Assembly (NCBI RefSeq): GCF_020400585.1
Contig: NZ_JAINVF010000002.1
Coordinates: forward strand, 372,001 to 436,000
DNA: 64,000 nucleotides
Reading direction: 5' to 3'
DNA from: Streptomyces sp. NK08204
GTDB lineage: Bacteria > Actinomycetota > Actinomycetes > Streptomycetales > Streptomycetaceae
In this document: in pieces, positions 47,882 through 57,785 of the stretch
Layout: every line of letters begins with the position of its first letter
Position numbering within the stretch: position 1 is the stretch's first letter
Notes under the pieces: model-generated
The model's input: only the letters and a program-made list of their open reading frames with translations
Told to the model about the DNA's origin: nothing
Databases searched by the model: none
Position numbers and translations under genes: made by a program

Positions 47882-48748
47882 ATGGATCCGCACCTGCTGC
47901 GCACGTACGTCACCGTCGCCCGCCTCGCCTCCTTCTCGGAGGCCGCGCGGGAGCTCGGCTACACCCAGTCCGCGGTGTCCCAGCACATCGCCGCACTGGA
48001 ACAGGACCTGGGCGCGCCGCTGCTGACCCGGCGGCCGGTCGCACCCACGGCGGCCGGAGCAAGGCTCCTGGAGTACGCGGGACCGCTGCTGCTGCGCCTG
48101 GACGCGGCCCGCGCCGACATCGTCCGCCTGGCCGCCACACCGGCCCACGGCCTTACCCTGGCCACCACCGCGACCGCGTTCGCCGCGCACCTCCTCGCCG
48201 CCCTCCCGCCGGCCGGGGTGAGCCTGTGCGTCCTCGCCCGCGACGAGATCCCGGCCGCCGTCGCCACCGGCACCGCCGACCTCGCAGCCGTCGACGGGCT
48301 GGCCGCGCCGAGCGATCCGCTGCGGCTGCCCGACGTGGCACCGCTGACCACGCACGCTCTCGCCGAGGAACCCGTCAGCGTGCTGCTGCCCGCCGGACAC
48401 CCCCTCGCCGGCCGGCCCGGCCTGCGCCTCGGCGACCTCGCCGACGCCCGGTGGCTCGACGCCCCCGACGCGGCCTTCCCGCTCGCCCACCTGCGCTCCG
48501 TCAACGGCGGCGGCACCTTCCGTCCCGCACTGCGCTACGAGGGCACCGACATCCGCACCCTCACCGCCCTCGCCGCGGCCGGGCACGGCCTCACCCTGCT
48601 GCCACGCACCCTGGCCACCGGCGTCCCGGGCACGGTCGCCGTCCCGCTCACCGCGCCACGTGTGGTGCACCGCACGGAACTCCTGTACGGCGGCACGCCC
48701 GCCGGAGCCGCGGCCGAGCTGGTGCGCCGGCTGGTCGACGCCGACTGA
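47882..48748 (+). CDS. LysR family regulator
   Basis: 288 aa. N-terminal winged HTH is DPHLLRTYVTVARLASFSEA followed by LGYTQSAVSQHIAALEQDLG; the effector domain is from about 90. ATG 47882. Probably controls itself and the divergent amidotransferase gene. Effector unknown. Confidence 0.92.
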   Translation: MDPHLLRTYVTVARLASFSEAARELGYTQSAVSQHIAALEQDLGAPLLTRRPVAPTAAGARLLEYAGPLLLRLDAARADIVRLAATPAHGLTLATTATAFAAHLLAALPPAGVSLCVLARDEIPAAVATGTADLAAVDGLAAPSDPLRLPDVAPLTTHALAEEPVSVLLPAGHPLAGRPGLRLGDLADARWLDAPDAAFPLAHLRSVNGGGTFRPALRYEGTDIRTLTALAAAGHGLTLLPRTLATGVPGTVAVPLTAPRVVHRTELLYGGTPAGAAAELVRRLVDAD

Positions 48749-48868
48749 GTCCGTCGCCCTGGCCCCCCGCCATGACTACCCTGCGCCCGCCTCCGGCCAT
48801 TCTCACTCGTTCGTGTCTCGTCACGGTCCGGCGCCGCGGGTAGAGCACCAGCCGGAGGTGGGCGAACC

Positions 48869-49423
48869 ATGGAACACACCGCGTCGGGTCCCGAGCCCAT
48901 GCCCGGCCAGGTCAACGGCCAGGCCGACGCCGCCGGCCCCACCCGGCGCCCGCAGGCGGAAAGCCGACGCGGCCGGCGGCTCAGGACCCTGCTGCTCGGC
49001 CTGTTCACCGGCACCGTCCTGGTGCTCTGCGGCGTCGGCCTCGGCACCGTCGGCACCGTCGGCGCCACGGTGACCGGGCTCGGCAGGCTCGCCGAACTGC
49101 GCCACCACATGACACCACATGCCACCGCGACGGCCTCCGGCCCCGCCCCGGCCGTGCCCACGGCCACGCTCGGCCTGGAGGCCGTCGACGCGGAGAAGGA
49201 CGGCGCCCTGGTGGTGGGGGTCCATGTGCCCGGCCCCGGCTACACGGCGGGTCTGGTCCGCGGGGACGTCCTGCTGCAGTTCGGCACCACGCGCGTCGAC
49301 ACGGCCGCCGATCTCGCCCGAGCCGTCGCCCGCGCCCGCCCTGGCACGGGGGTGACCCTCACCGTCCTCCACCACAGCGGGGGCTACCAGCAGTTGACGG
49401 TGGTTCCGGCGGCCGTGGTCTGA
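48869..49423 (+). CDS. Membrane-anchored PDZ-domain protein
   Basis: 184 aa. A basic cytoplasmic segment (RRPQAESRRGRRLRT), one membrane helix (LLLGLFTGTVLVLCGVGL), and a C-terminal extracellular PDZ domain (VVGVHVPGPGYTAGLVRGDV, ADLARAVARARPG). No protease domain, so it is an isolated PDZ module. ATG 48869 with GGAGGTGG. Confidence 0.85.
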   Translation: MEHTASGPEPMPGQVNGQADAAGPTRRPQAESRRGRRLRTLLLGLFTGTVLVLCGVGLGTVGTVGATVTGLGRLAELRHHMTPHATATASGPAPAVPTATLGLEAVDAEKDGALVVGVHVPGPGYTAGLVRGDVLLQFGTTRVDTAADLARAVARARPGTGVTLTVLHHSGGYQQLTVVPAAVV

Positions 49424-49579
49424 GGGAGGCGACGGTGCGGCGCGGTGCGACCGGGGACTGTCGGGCAGCCCGGCCGATCTCGCGGAAGCCCCTTGCCCCT
49501 GCGACACCGCGTTGGTCACCCTCCGCCTCACGCGCCATGATGACCCCATGCCGTTTGCGACCCGCGCTCGGAGGCCCGG

Positions 49580-50707
49580 ATGACCGGTAACGCGCCCGCG
49601 CCCTTCACCACCGACGACTACCGGGCCCGCATGGAGCGGGCCGCGCGCGCCGCGGCCGACGCCGGCCTCGCGGGCCTGCTCGTGGCGCCGGGGCCGGACA
49701 TGGTCTGGCTGACCGGCTACACGCCCACCGCCGTCACCGAACGGCTCACCGCGCTGGTCCTCACACCCGGGCACGACCCTGTCCTCGTCGTGCCCACCCT
49801 GGAAGCCCCGGACGCCGAGCAGGCGGCCGGCGCGCCCGCGCTCACCCTGCGCGACTGGACCGACGGCCAGGACCCCTACGCCGTCACCGCCGCCCTTCTC
49901 GACGGTGACGGCCGGTTCGGCATCAGCGACAACACCTGGGCCATGCACCTGCTCGGTCTCCAGCGGGCCCTGCCCGGCACCTCCTACGCCGCTCTCACCG
50001 ACGCCCTGCCCATGCTGCGCGCCGTGAAGGACACCGCCGAACTGGAACTGTTGGCAGCCGCCGGAGCGGCTGCCGACGCGGCGTTCGAGGAGATCCGGAA
50101 GGTCCGCTTCGCCGGGCGCCGCGAGTCCGACGTCGGTCACGACCTCGCCGGCCTGCTGCGCCGCTTCGGGCACTCCCAGGTCGACTTCACCATCGTCGGC
50201 TCGGGCCCCAACGGCGCCAACCCGCACCACGAGGTCGGCGACCGCGTCATCCGGCACGGTGACATGGTCGTCCTCGACTTCGGCGGCCTCAAGGACGGCT
50301 ACGGCTCCGACACCACCCGCACGGTGCACGTCGGCGAGCCGACCGAGGAGGAGCGCACCGTCCACGACATCGTGCGCGCCGCCCAGGAGGAGGGTTTTCG
50401 CGCGGTACGGCCGGGCGTCGCCTGCCAGGAGGTCGACCGCGCCGCCCGCGCGGTGATCGACGACGCCGGATACGGGGAGTACTTCATCCATCGCACCGGG
50501 CACGGCATCGGCGTCACCACGCACGAGCCGCCGTACATGATCGAGGGCGAGGAGCAGCCCCTCGTGCCCGGCATGTGCTTCTCCGTGGAGCCCGGCATCT
50601 ACCTGCCCGGCCGCTTCGGGGTGCGCATCGAGGACATCGTCACCGTGACCGAGGACGGCGGACGCCGGTTGAACAACACCAGCCGTGAGATGGTCATAGT
50701 GGAGTGA
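49580..50707 (+). CDS. M24 family Xaa-Pro peptidase
   Basis: 375 aa. N-terminal creatinase/prolidase domain (1-150) and C-terminal pita-bread domain. Metal ligands are in VVLDFGGLKDGYGSDTTRT (Asp pair), HRTGHGIGVTTHEPP (His), FSVEPGIY (Glu) and GVRIEDIV (Glu). Hydrolyses X-Pro peptides, probably in the cytoplasm. ATG 49580 with GGAGG. Confidence 0.94.
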   Translation: MTGNAPAPFTTDDYRARMERAARAAADAGLAGLLVAPGPDMVWLTGYTPTAVTERLTALVLTPGHDPVLVVPTLEAPDAEQAAGAPALTLRDWTDGQDPYAVTAALLDGDGRFGISDNTWAMHLLGLQRALPGTSYAALTDALPMLRAVKDTAELELLAAAGAAADAAFEEIRKVRFAGRRESDVGHDLAGLLRRFGHSQVDFTIVGSGPNGANPHHEVGDRVIRHGDMVVLDFGGLKDGYGSDTTRTVHVGEPTEEERTVHDIVRAAQEEGFRAVRPGVACQEVDRAARAVIDDAGYGEYFIHRTGHGIGVTTHEPPYMIEGEEQPLVPGMCFSVEPGIYLPGRFGVRIEDIVTVTEDGGRRLNNTSREMVIVE

Positions 50708-50777
50708 GCAGCCACGAAGAGCCCGAAGAGGCTCAAACCCACCTCGAACACATCCCGGAACGGCAAACGCGCGACCC

Positions 50778-51707
50778 ATGACCCAGCCACCGACCCCCAC
50801 CGCGGACACCGTCCGCAGACTGGTCCGCCCGCTGCTCAAGGAGAGCGGCACACAGGGGCCCGACGTGCGGCCCGTCACCGCGGGCCGCGCGTACACCTGG
50901 TGGGTCGGCTCCCGCCATGTACTGCGCCTCGCCCCCGACCGCGAGGCCGCCGTGCTCCGCCGCCGCGAACTGCGCCTGCGCGAGGTGGTGCGCCCGCACG
51001 TGCCCGTCGCCGTCCCGATCAGCGTCGCGCACGGCGACTGGGCGCCCGGTCTCGCCTACACCCTCGACATCGTGGTGCCCGGCGGCACGGCCGACCAGCA
51101 CGACGTCTCCGCCGTCGGCGAGGCCGACCTCGCGGGCCTGCTCACCGGGCTGCGCGTGGTGCCCGCACGGCAGGCCGAGGCGCTCGGCGTGCCGCGCACC
51201 GCCCCGCGCTCCCTGGAGGCGCTGCGCAGGATGGCCGTGCACGCGGCCGAACGGCTCGCCGCTGCCGACGAGTTCGACCCGGCCCGGCTGCACCAGCTCA
51301 CCCCGCCCGGCGCGGCCCAGCTGGCCGCCCAGCCCGGCACCGCCGTCCTCACCCACCACGGGCTGACCGGCGAGCACGTGGTGGTCAGCGCCGACGGGCG
51401 GGTGCGCGGCGTCCTGGACTGGACCGCGGCGTCCCTGGGCGACCCGGCCGAGGACATCGCCGGGCTCGCCGTCGCCGTCGGCTCCCCGGCCGCCGTCCGT
51501 GCCGCCACCCTGGCCGGCTACGGCGCCCGCCCCTGCCTGCGCGGTCTGTGGCTCGCCCGCTGCGACACCGTCATCCGCCTCACCGACCACCTCGAAGGCC
51601 GTGCGGGCGGCTCCCCGGCCCTGCTGCGGACCCAGCTGGGGCGGGCGTGGGAGCCGATCCTGCTGGAGCGGGTGAGCGGACTCGAGGACGACGGAACGGA
51701 GCCGTAG
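50778..51707 (+). CDS. Aminoglycoside phosphotransferase-fold protein
   Basis: 309 aa APH-type kinase fold. The catalytic-loop position reads VLTHHGLTGEHVVVSADGRV (HGLTGEHV instead of the usual HGDLHPGN), and the metal site VRGVLDWTAASLGDPAEDIA is well kept. The loop Asp is replaced, so activity is uncertain. Follows the peptidase gene by 70 bp in the same direction. Confidence 0.82.
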   Translation: MTQPPTPTADTVRRLVRPLLKESGTQGPDVRPVTAGRAYTWWVGSRHVLRLAPDREAAVLRRRELRLREVVRPHVPVAVPISVAHGDWAPGLAYTLDIVVPGGTADQHDVSAVGEADLAGLLTGLRVVPARQAEALGVPRTAPRSLEALRRMAVHAAERLAAADEFDPARLHQLTPPGAAQLAAQPGTAVLTHHGLTGEHVVVSADGRVRGVLDWTAASLGDPAEDIAGLAVAVGSPAAVRAATLAGYGARPCLRGLWLARCDTVIRLTDHLEGRAGGSPALLRTQLGRAWEPILLERVSGLEDDGTEP

Positions 51708-51797
51708 GCACCGCGCAGGTGAGCCTTCCGTGCCCGCGCACCTCCGTGTCTCAGCGCCTCCGTGTCTCAGCCATGTGCGCTCCAGCGCCTGCGCGCC

Positions 51798-53543
51798 TCA
51801 CGGCTGGAGCAGCACCACGCACGACTCCCCGGGCATCCGGAGCAGCCCGTCCGGGCCCGGCGTTGTCACCGGGTCCCAGGCGGCGAGCACCTCCACCCGG
51901 CCGGTGCCCAGCGGGATCACGGCGGGCTCCTTGCCCAGGTTCACCGCCACCCGGACGTCCCCACGGCGCAGGGCCAGCCAGCGGGCCTCCTCGTCGTACG
52001 CCACCTTCGTGTCGGAGAGGTCGGGATCGGTGAGGTCCGGCTGCGTCCGGCGCAGCGCGAGCAGTTGCCGGTACCAGGCCAGCACGCGCGCATGGGGCTC
52101 GGCCTCCGGCTCCGACCAGTCCAGGCAGGAACGGTCCCGGGTCGCCGGGTCCTGCGGATCGGGTACGTCCTCCTCGGCCCAGCCGTGTGCCGCGAACTCC
52201 CGCCGCCTGCCCCGGCGTACCGCGTCGGCCAGCTCCGGGTCCGTGTGATCGGTGAAGAACTGCCACGGCGTGCCCGCCGCCCACTCCTCGCCCATGAACA
52301 GCATCGGCGTGAACGGCGCGGTCAGCGTGAGCGTGGCCGCGCAGGCCAGCAGGCCGGGGGAGAGCAGCGCGGAAAGCCGGTCGCCCTGGGCCCGGTTGCC
52401 GATCTGGTCGTGGGTCTGCGCATAGCCGAGCAGCCGGTGCCCGGCCACCCGGGCGCGGTCCAGCGGGCGGCCGTGGCGACGGCCCCGGAAGCTGGAGTAC
52501 GTGCCGTCGTGGAAGTAGCCGCCGGTGAGTGTCCTGGCGAGCGCGGCGAGCGGGGCGTGCGCGAAGTCGGCGTAGTAGCCCTGGGACTCGCCGGTCAGGG
52601 CGGCGTGCAGGGCATGGTGGAAGTCGTCGTTCCACTGCGCGTGCAGGCCGAGCCCGTGCTCCGCGCGCGGGGTGATGTACCGCGGGTCGTTCAGGTCGGA
52701 CTCGGCGATCAGGAAGAGCGGTCGTCCCAGCTCCTCGGCGAGGCCGTCCACGGCCGCCGACAGCTCCTCCAGGAAGTGGCACGCGCGTGTGTCGTGCAGC
52801 GCGTGCACCGCGTCGAGCCGCAGCCCGTCGAGCCGGTAGTCCCGCAGCCACGCCAGCGCGCTGTCCACGAGATAGGCGCGCACCTCGTCGGAGCCGGGCG
52901 CGTCCAGGTTCACCGCCGCGCCCCAGGGCGTGTGGTGGGTGTCGGTGAAGTACGGCCCGAACGCGGGCAGATGGTTGCCCGACGGACCCAGGTGGTTGTG
53001 CACGACGTCCAGGACGACGCCCAGGCCGAGTTCGTGTGCCCGGTCGACGAACCGTTTCAGTGCCTCGGGACCGCCGTACGGTTCGTGCACCGCCCACGGC
53101 GACACCCCGTCGTACCCCCACCCGTGCCGCCCCGGGAACGGGCACAGCGGCATCAACTCCACGTGGGTGATGCCGAGTTCCGCGAGGTGCCCGAGACGGG
53201 CGGCAGCCGCGTCCAGGGTGCCCTCGCGGGTGTACGTGCCCACATGCAGCTCGTAGAGCACCGCGCCCGGCAGCGGGCGCCCCGGCCACGCCGTACGCCA
53301 CGCGTACCGCCCGTGGTCCACGACCGCGCTCGGACCGTCCGGTCCGTCCGGCTGGCGGCGCGAGCGCGGGTCGGGCAGCACCGGGCCGTCGTCCAGCGCG
53401 AACCCGTACCGGGTGCCGTCCCGTGCCTCCGCCTCACCCGTCCACCAGCCGCTGCGCTCCGGGTCGCGCTCCAATGCGCACCTGACGCCTTCGCACTGGA
53501 GTGTCACTCGCTCTGCCTTCGGTGCCCACACCTCGAACTGCAC
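51798..53543 (-). CDS. treZ: Malto-oligosyltrehalose trehalohydrolase
   Basis: 581 aa GH13 enzyme releasing trehalose from maltooligosyl-trehalose. An N-terminal beta domain (VQFEVWAPKAERVTL) precedes the catalytic barrel: DVVHNHLG, nucleophile Asp in DGLRLDAVHAL, acid Glu in FLIAESDLN, and TAHDQ-type QTHDQIGNR. GTG 53543 has GAAGGGGAA upstream. The TreY partner is not in the window. Confidence 0.94.
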   Translation of the reverse strand: MQFEVWAPKAERVTLQCEGVRCALERDPERSGWWTGEAEARDGTRYGFALDDGPVLPDPRSRRQPDGPDGPSAVVDHGRYAWRTAWPGRPLPGAVLYELHVGTYTREGTLDAAAARLGHLAELGITHVELMPLCPFPGRHGWGYDGVSPWAVHEPYGGPEALKRFVDRAHELGLGVVLDVVHNHLGPSGNHLPAFGPYFTDTHHTPWGAAVNLDAPGSDEVRAYLVDSALAWLRDYRLDGLRLDAVHALHDTRACHFLEELSAAVDGLAEELGRPLFLIAESDLNDPRYITPRAEHGLGLHAQWNDDFHHALHAALTGESQGYYADFAHAPLAALARTLTGGYFHDGTYSSFRGRRHGRPLDRARVAGHRLLGYAQTHDQIGNRAQGDRLSALLSPGLLACAATLTLTAPFTPMLFMGEEWAAGTPWQFFTDHTDPELADAVRRGRRREFAAHGWAEEDVPDPQDPATRDRSCLDWSEPEAEPHARVLAWYRQLLALRRTQPDLTDPDLSDTKVAYDEEARWLALRRGDVRVAVNLGKEPAVIPLGTGRVEVLAAWDPVTTPGPDGLLRMPGESCVVLLQP

Positions 53544-53719
53544 GGACGGTTCCCCTTCGTCTGCCCACCGTGATGTCAAGCCCGTCCATCGTGCCGCGAA
53601 CACGATCAGTGCGCTTTCGAATTCCGCTCCTTTCCCAGCGGGTGTCGCGGACGTACGCGCGCGTGGCCCCCTTTTCCCTTTTCTGGACACCCGGGGTTCA
53701 CTGACCGACAATCACCTGC

Positions 53720-54274
53720 GTGACGTCGTCCTTCGAGTTCTCCACGTACCCCGCGCGGCTGTCCGACGCGGAGCGGGACAAGGCGCTGCAGCTGCTGCGT
53801 GACGGCGTCGCCATGGGCCGGCTGTCGCACGACACGTTCGTGCGCCGCATGGAACTGGCCCTCGCGGCCCGCCGCGCCGACGAACTCGCCGCCCTCACCG
53901 CCGACCTGCCCCGGGAGGGGAACCGTGTCTCGCGCGCGGTCTTCGGCGCCGTCGAGGCCGTGTCCGGGTTCACCGTACGGCTGCGCCGGGCCTGGCAGGC
54001 CGAACGGCTGCCCAAGCTGCTGCTGCCCCGCCAGGCGGGCGCCCAGTCGCTGCGCATCGGCCGTGACCCCGCCAGCGGGCTGCGGCTGAACCACGAGACC
54101 GTCTCCCGCGTGCATGCCGAGCTCAGCCTCCAGGGCGGCCTGTGGGTGCTCAAGGACCTCGGCTCCACCAATGGCACCACCGTCAACGGTCGCCGGGTGA
54201 TCGGCGCCGTCGTCGTGCGCGAGGGCGATCAGGTCGGCTTCGGGCGGATGGCGTTCCGGCTCGCCGCGAGCTGA
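53720..54274 (+). CDS. DUF1707-FHA domain protein
   Basis: 184 aa. DUF1707 (LSDAERDKALQLLRDGVAMG to about 65), a basic linker, and a C-terminal FHA domain (SLRIGRDPASGLRLNHETVS, LGSTNGTTVNGRRV) that should bind phosphothreonine. A likely adaptor for Ser/Thr kinase signalling. GTG 53720. Divergent from treZ. Confidence 0.9.
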   Translation: MTSSFEFSTYPARLSDAERDKALQLLRDGVAMGRLSHDTFVRRMELALAARRADELAALTADLPREGNRVSRAVFGAVEAVSGFTVRLRRAWQAERLPKLLLPRQAGAQSLRIGRDPASGLRLNHETVSRVHAELSLQGGLWVLKDLGSTNGTTVNGRRVIGAVVVREGDQVGFGRMAFRLAAS

Positions 54275-54347
54275 TACCCGTTCGAGGGCGGGTCCCGTTC
54301 GGGTGAGTCGGATGGGGAACGCCCGCCGCCGTGCCGATGCAACGGAC

Positions 54348-54761
54348 ATGACGTACATCACCAGAGCGACAGCGGCGGCCGGTGCCCTGCTGGCCGCCGT
54401 ATCCCTCCTCGCCACGCAACCGGCCCGGGCGGCGGCCCACGACGGCTTCCCGCGCAACTGGCTCCACCTCACCGTCACCCGGGGGGACGCACACTCCGGC
54501 GACACGCGCCGCACCCTGCTGCTGTGCGACCCGCCGCTGGGCCACGCGCAGGCGGCCCAGGCGTGCGCCGAACTCGCGGCGGCCGACGGCGACATCACCC
54601 GCATCCCCCCCAAACACGTCTTCTGCCCGATGATCTACGCCCCCGTGACCGCCCGCGCGCGCGGGCAGTGGAACGGACGGCACGTCGTCTACCAGGAGAC
54701 GTTCTCCAACCGGTGCGTCATGAACGGGCGGACGGGGTCGGTCTTCGCCCTGGACGACTGA
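54348..54761 (+). CDS. Subtilisin inhibitor-like (SSI) protein
   Basis: 137 aa secreted serine protease inhibitor. Signal peptide TAAAGALLAAVSLLATQPARA. The SSI fold has LLLCDPP, AQACAEL, FCPMIYAPVTA (reactive loop with P1 Met), ETFSNRCVMNGRTGSVFA; four Cys for two disulfides. ATG 54348 is chosen over an upstream GTG (54303). Convergent with an M14 peptidase gene. Confidence 0.92.
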   Translation: MTYITRATAAAGALLAAVSLLATQPARAAAHDGFPRNWLHLTVTRGDAHSGDTRRTLLLCDPPLGHAQAAQACAELAAADGDITRIPPKHVFCPMIYAPVTARARGQWNGRHVVYQETFSNRCVMNGRTGSVFALDD

Positions 54762-54803
54762 CCGGAGGGCCGGCCGGACGACTGACCGGAGGGCCGGCCG
54801 GAC
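54756..54803. repeat. 24-bp tandem duplication at the SSI stop codon
   Basis: Two exact 24-bp units starting GACTGACCGGAGGGCC; the first TGA is the SSI stop. Related degenerate units (GGTTGACGGGCCGA) continue to about 54880, filling the gap to the M14 gene. Confidence 0.85.
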
Positions 54804-54904
54804 GGTTGACGGGCCGACCGGTCGGCTGACGGGGCTTGGCCGGACGGTTGACGGGCCGATCGGACGGCTGGCGGGGTGGCCGGGCGGGCGTGGGTCGCGG
54901 TGGT

Positions 54905-56155
54905 TCACGCCCCCCGGTCACGTGCGTGCCGCGCCGCGACCAGCACCGTCCGGGCCTGATGCTCCACCTGGTGCTGCAACGGCACCCAGCGGGCCCGGAA
55001 ACGCTCCGCGAAGGCGTCGCACCACAGGGCGACGAGCTGCTCCAGTCCGGGGGCGGCCCGGTCGTCCGCCGCCCGCAGCACCCGCAGCAGCATCGCCGCC
55101 GCCCGCAGCGGCAGCCGTCGCCCGAATGCGTCGACACTGCCGATGTGGGCCATCGTCGTGCCCGCCGGCGGTGTGCGGATCCAGTCCTGAGCCAGGCCCG
55201 GGACGAGGTCCAGCGCCCACCGGGTGGCCCGCAGCAGCGGCCCGTCCGCGCCCTCCAGCCGGGGCTGCGCCTCGGCGAGGATCCGCTCGACCTTCAGTGC
55301 GTCCTGCAGCAGCCGCTGCGCCAGGCGCCGCATCGCCGGCGCCGGGGCCGGATGCGGCGCCGGGTCGTCCACCAGGTCGCTGGCCCACATGGGCACCTCC
55401 ACGACGGCGGTCAGACCGCCGTACCGGTGTGCGTGGTACCAGGTGCTGTGCCGGGCGTCGTCCGGCATGCTCGGGTAGGCGACGCCGGACTCGGGCCCGG
55501 GCATCACATGCACCCCGGGGCCGGAGGCGGGCCAGCCCGCGGCGTCCGACGCGCCCGTCTCCACCGGAATGTGCAGCTGCGCCGCCGACTTGGCGAACGG
55601 CTCGACCAGCCCCGGCAGCTCCTTCGTCAACTGCACCCAGCTGCCGCCGAGTTCGGTGCCATGCAGCGTCACCTGCAGATACGGGCGCAGTTCGTCGATG
55701 ACCCCGGTCAGCGCCCGCGTCTCGGGCGGCAGCCGGTCCGGCGGCAGCACCGAGGGTGACCACTCCGGCTGTTCCGCGCCCGTCGGCCGGTAGAAGCCGT
55801 GGTGGTAGTCGAGCAGGCTGCGCGGCGCCGGGGTCACATGCAGGCTCGCCCCGTCCGGGTCGGCGCAGAGCAGGAAGTGCCACGAGGTGTCCGCCCGCAA
55901 CTGCCGCTCGGCCAGTACCCTTTCGGCGAGCACCCGGAGCGTGGAGCCGCCGGTCGGCTCATTGGCGTGGGCGCCCGCCACCACCAGCACCGCCCGCCTG
56001 GCGTGTCCGACGGACAGCAGGTGCAGGGGGCGGCCGGCCCGGGAGGCGCCCACCTGTCTGAGGGAGCACAGGCCGGAGTCCCGAGCAGCCAACGCCCGTG
56101 CACAGGCAACGAGTTCGGCAACACTGGGGTAGCGCAGCTCCGGCAGGAGACTCAC
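54905..56155 (-). CDS. M14 family zinc carboxypeptidase
   Basis: 416 aa. Zinc-binding HxxE is in GAHANEPTGGS with a downstream His in LHGTELGG; the catalytic Glu is in AVVEVPMW. No clear signal peptide, so probably cytoplasmic, unlike the adjacent inhibitor. The start is uncertain; GTG 56155 (VSLLPELRYP) is preferred over a longer frame whose first 37 residues are not protein-like. Confidence 0.85.
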   Translation of the reverse strand: MSLLPELRYPSVAELVACARALAARDSGLCSLRQVGASRAGRPLHLLSVGHARRAVLVVAGAHANEPTGGSTLRVLAERVLAERQLRADTSWHFLLCADPDGASLHVTPAPRSLLDYHHGFYRPTGAEQPEWSPSVLPPDRLPPETRALTGVIDELRPYLQVTLHGTELGGSWVQLTKELPGLVEPFAKSAAQLHIPVETGASDAAGWPASGPGVHVMPGPESGVAYPSMPDDARHSTWYHAHRYGGLTAVVEVPMWASDLVDDPAPHPAPAPAMRRLAQRLLQDALKVERILAEAQPRLEGADGPLLRATRWALDLVPGLAQDWIRTPPAGTTMAHIGSVDAFGRRLPLRAAAMLLRVLRAADDRAAPGLEQLVALWCDAFAERFRARWVPLQHQVEHQARTVLVAARHARDRGA

Positions 56156-56297
56156 CCCCGACCAGTCCGCCCGGCTTCGCCCTCCCAGTGCCGCACGGCA
56201 TGGGTGAACTGTCAAGCACATCGCGGGGAAGGCGCTCGGGGCCCTGGCGCCCCGGTGCACCGGCACGGCGGCCGGACCCGCCGCTGTGTGCCTGGGT

Positions 56298-57707
56298 TCA
56301 CTGCTGGTGCAGCCCGCGTCCCGCCAGGGTCAGGAACACCTCGCCCACCGCCTCCGACAGCGTCGGGTGCGCGTGCACATGCCGGGCCACGTCCGTCGGC
56401 TGGGCGTCCCAGCCGACGATCAGCTGGCCCTCCGCGATCATCTCCGACACGTGCGGGCCCACCAGGTGCAGGCCGAGCACCTGCCCGCCACCGGCCTCGG
56501 CGACAACCTTCACCATGCCGCCCTGCCCGTGCACCATCCCCTTGGCGACGGCGGTCAGCGGCATCGTGTTGACGTCGACCGCGTTCCCGCGCGCGCGTGC
56601 CTCCGCCTCGCTCAGACCCACCGACGCCGTCTGCGGCGACGAGTACGTCACCCGGGGCACCGCCGCGTAGTCGACCGGCACCGACGGCAGCCCGGCCAGC
56701 GTCTCCGCCACCAGCAGACCCTCGGCGAACGAGGCGTGGGCCAGCCCGAGGGACGGCGGCGGCAGCAGATCGCCCACCACGTGGACGCCCGGCACGGCGG
56801 TCTCCAGCCGGTCCCAGCGCGCCGGTACGACGAAGCCCCGCTCGTCCGTGGTCAGGCCCGCCGCGGCCAGGCCGAGGCCCTCGGTCACCGGCGCGCGGCC
56901 CACGGCCACCAGCAGCCGCTCCGCCTCCACCGCCCGGGTCTCACCCCGTGAGGTGCGCACACGCGCGCGGACGCTGTTCTCCCGCACCTCCGCGTCCAGC
57001 AGCCGCGCGCCCGTCTGCACGTCGATCCCGCGCTTCTTCAGGCCGCGCGTCAGATGACGGCTCACATCGGCGTCCTCCAGCGGCACGATCCGGTCGGCGG
57101 CCTCCACCAGGGTGACCTCGGCGCCCATGGAACGGTGGAAGGAGGCGTACTCGACGCCGATCGCGCCGCCGCCGAGCACCAGAACAGACGCTGGGAGCCC
57201 CGGTGCGAACAGCGCGTCGTCACTGGTCACCACCCGGCGACCGTCCGGTGCGAGCCCCGGGAGCGTACGCGGGCGCGAACCGGTCGCGAGGACGATCCCA
57301 CGGCGCGCGGTGAAGTCGTCCCCGCCCTCCACCCGCACTGTGCGCGCCCCGGTCAGCCGCGCGCTGCCGCGCACCACCCGCACACCCGCGTGCGCGAGAT
57401 GCGCCTGCACTCCCTTGTGGTTGCGCGCCACGATGTCGTCACGGGTGGCCACCAGAGCCGCCCAGTCGACCGAGTCCAGCGTGGCCTTCACCCCCCAGCG
57501 CTCGCGCGCCTCCGCGACGCCGTCCACGAGTTCGGCGGCGTGCAGCATCGCCTTGCTCGGAATACAGCCCCGGTGCAGGCACGTTCCGCCGATCTTGTCG
57601 CGCTCCACGAGTACGACATCGAGGCCGAGGGACGCGGCGCGCAGCGCGGTGCTGTACCCGCCCGTGCCGCCGCCGATCACGATGACGTCCGCTGTGTCCA
57701 TGGTCAT
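56298..57707 (-). CDS. Dihydrolipoamide dehydrogenase-type flavoprotein
   Basis: 469 aa. FAD motif VIVIGGGTGGYSTALRAASL, redox-active disulfide GGTCLHRGCIPSK, NAD motif VLVLGGGAIGVEYASF, and C-terminal HVHAHPTLSEAV with the base His. Fits E3 lipoamide dehydrogenase; no E1/E2 genes are adjacent. ATG 57707. Divergent from a LysR gene across 78 bp, which may regulate it. Confidence 0.93.
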   Translation of the reverse strand: MTMDTADVIVIGGGTGGYSTALRAASLGLDVVLVERDKIGGTCLHRGCIPSKAMLHAAELVDGVAEARERWGVKATLDSVDWAALVATRDDIVARNHKGVQAHLAHAGVRVVRGSARLTGARTVRVEGGDDFTARRGIVLATGSRPRTLPGLAPDGRRVVTSDDALFAPGLPASVLVLGGGAIGVEYASFHRSMGAEVTLVEAADRIVPLEDADVSRHLTRGLKKRGIDVQTGARLLDAEVRENSVRARVRTSRGETRAVEAERLLVAVGRAPVTEGLGLAAAGLTTDERGFVVPARWDRLETAVPGVHVVGDLLPPPSLGLAHASFAEGLLVAETLAGLPSVPVDYAAVPRVTYSSPQTASVGLSEAEARARGNAVDVNTMPLTAVAKGMVHGQGGMVKVVAEAGGGQVLGLHLVGPHVSEMIAEGQLIVGWDAQPTDVARHVHAHPTLSEAVGEVFLTLAGRGLHQQ

Positions 57708-57785
57708 GTCCCCACCTTCCGCCCGCCCCTTGTCATGAGTCCAAGGCAATGTTCTTGTGGAATCCATGCAGACTCTTCATGAGGT

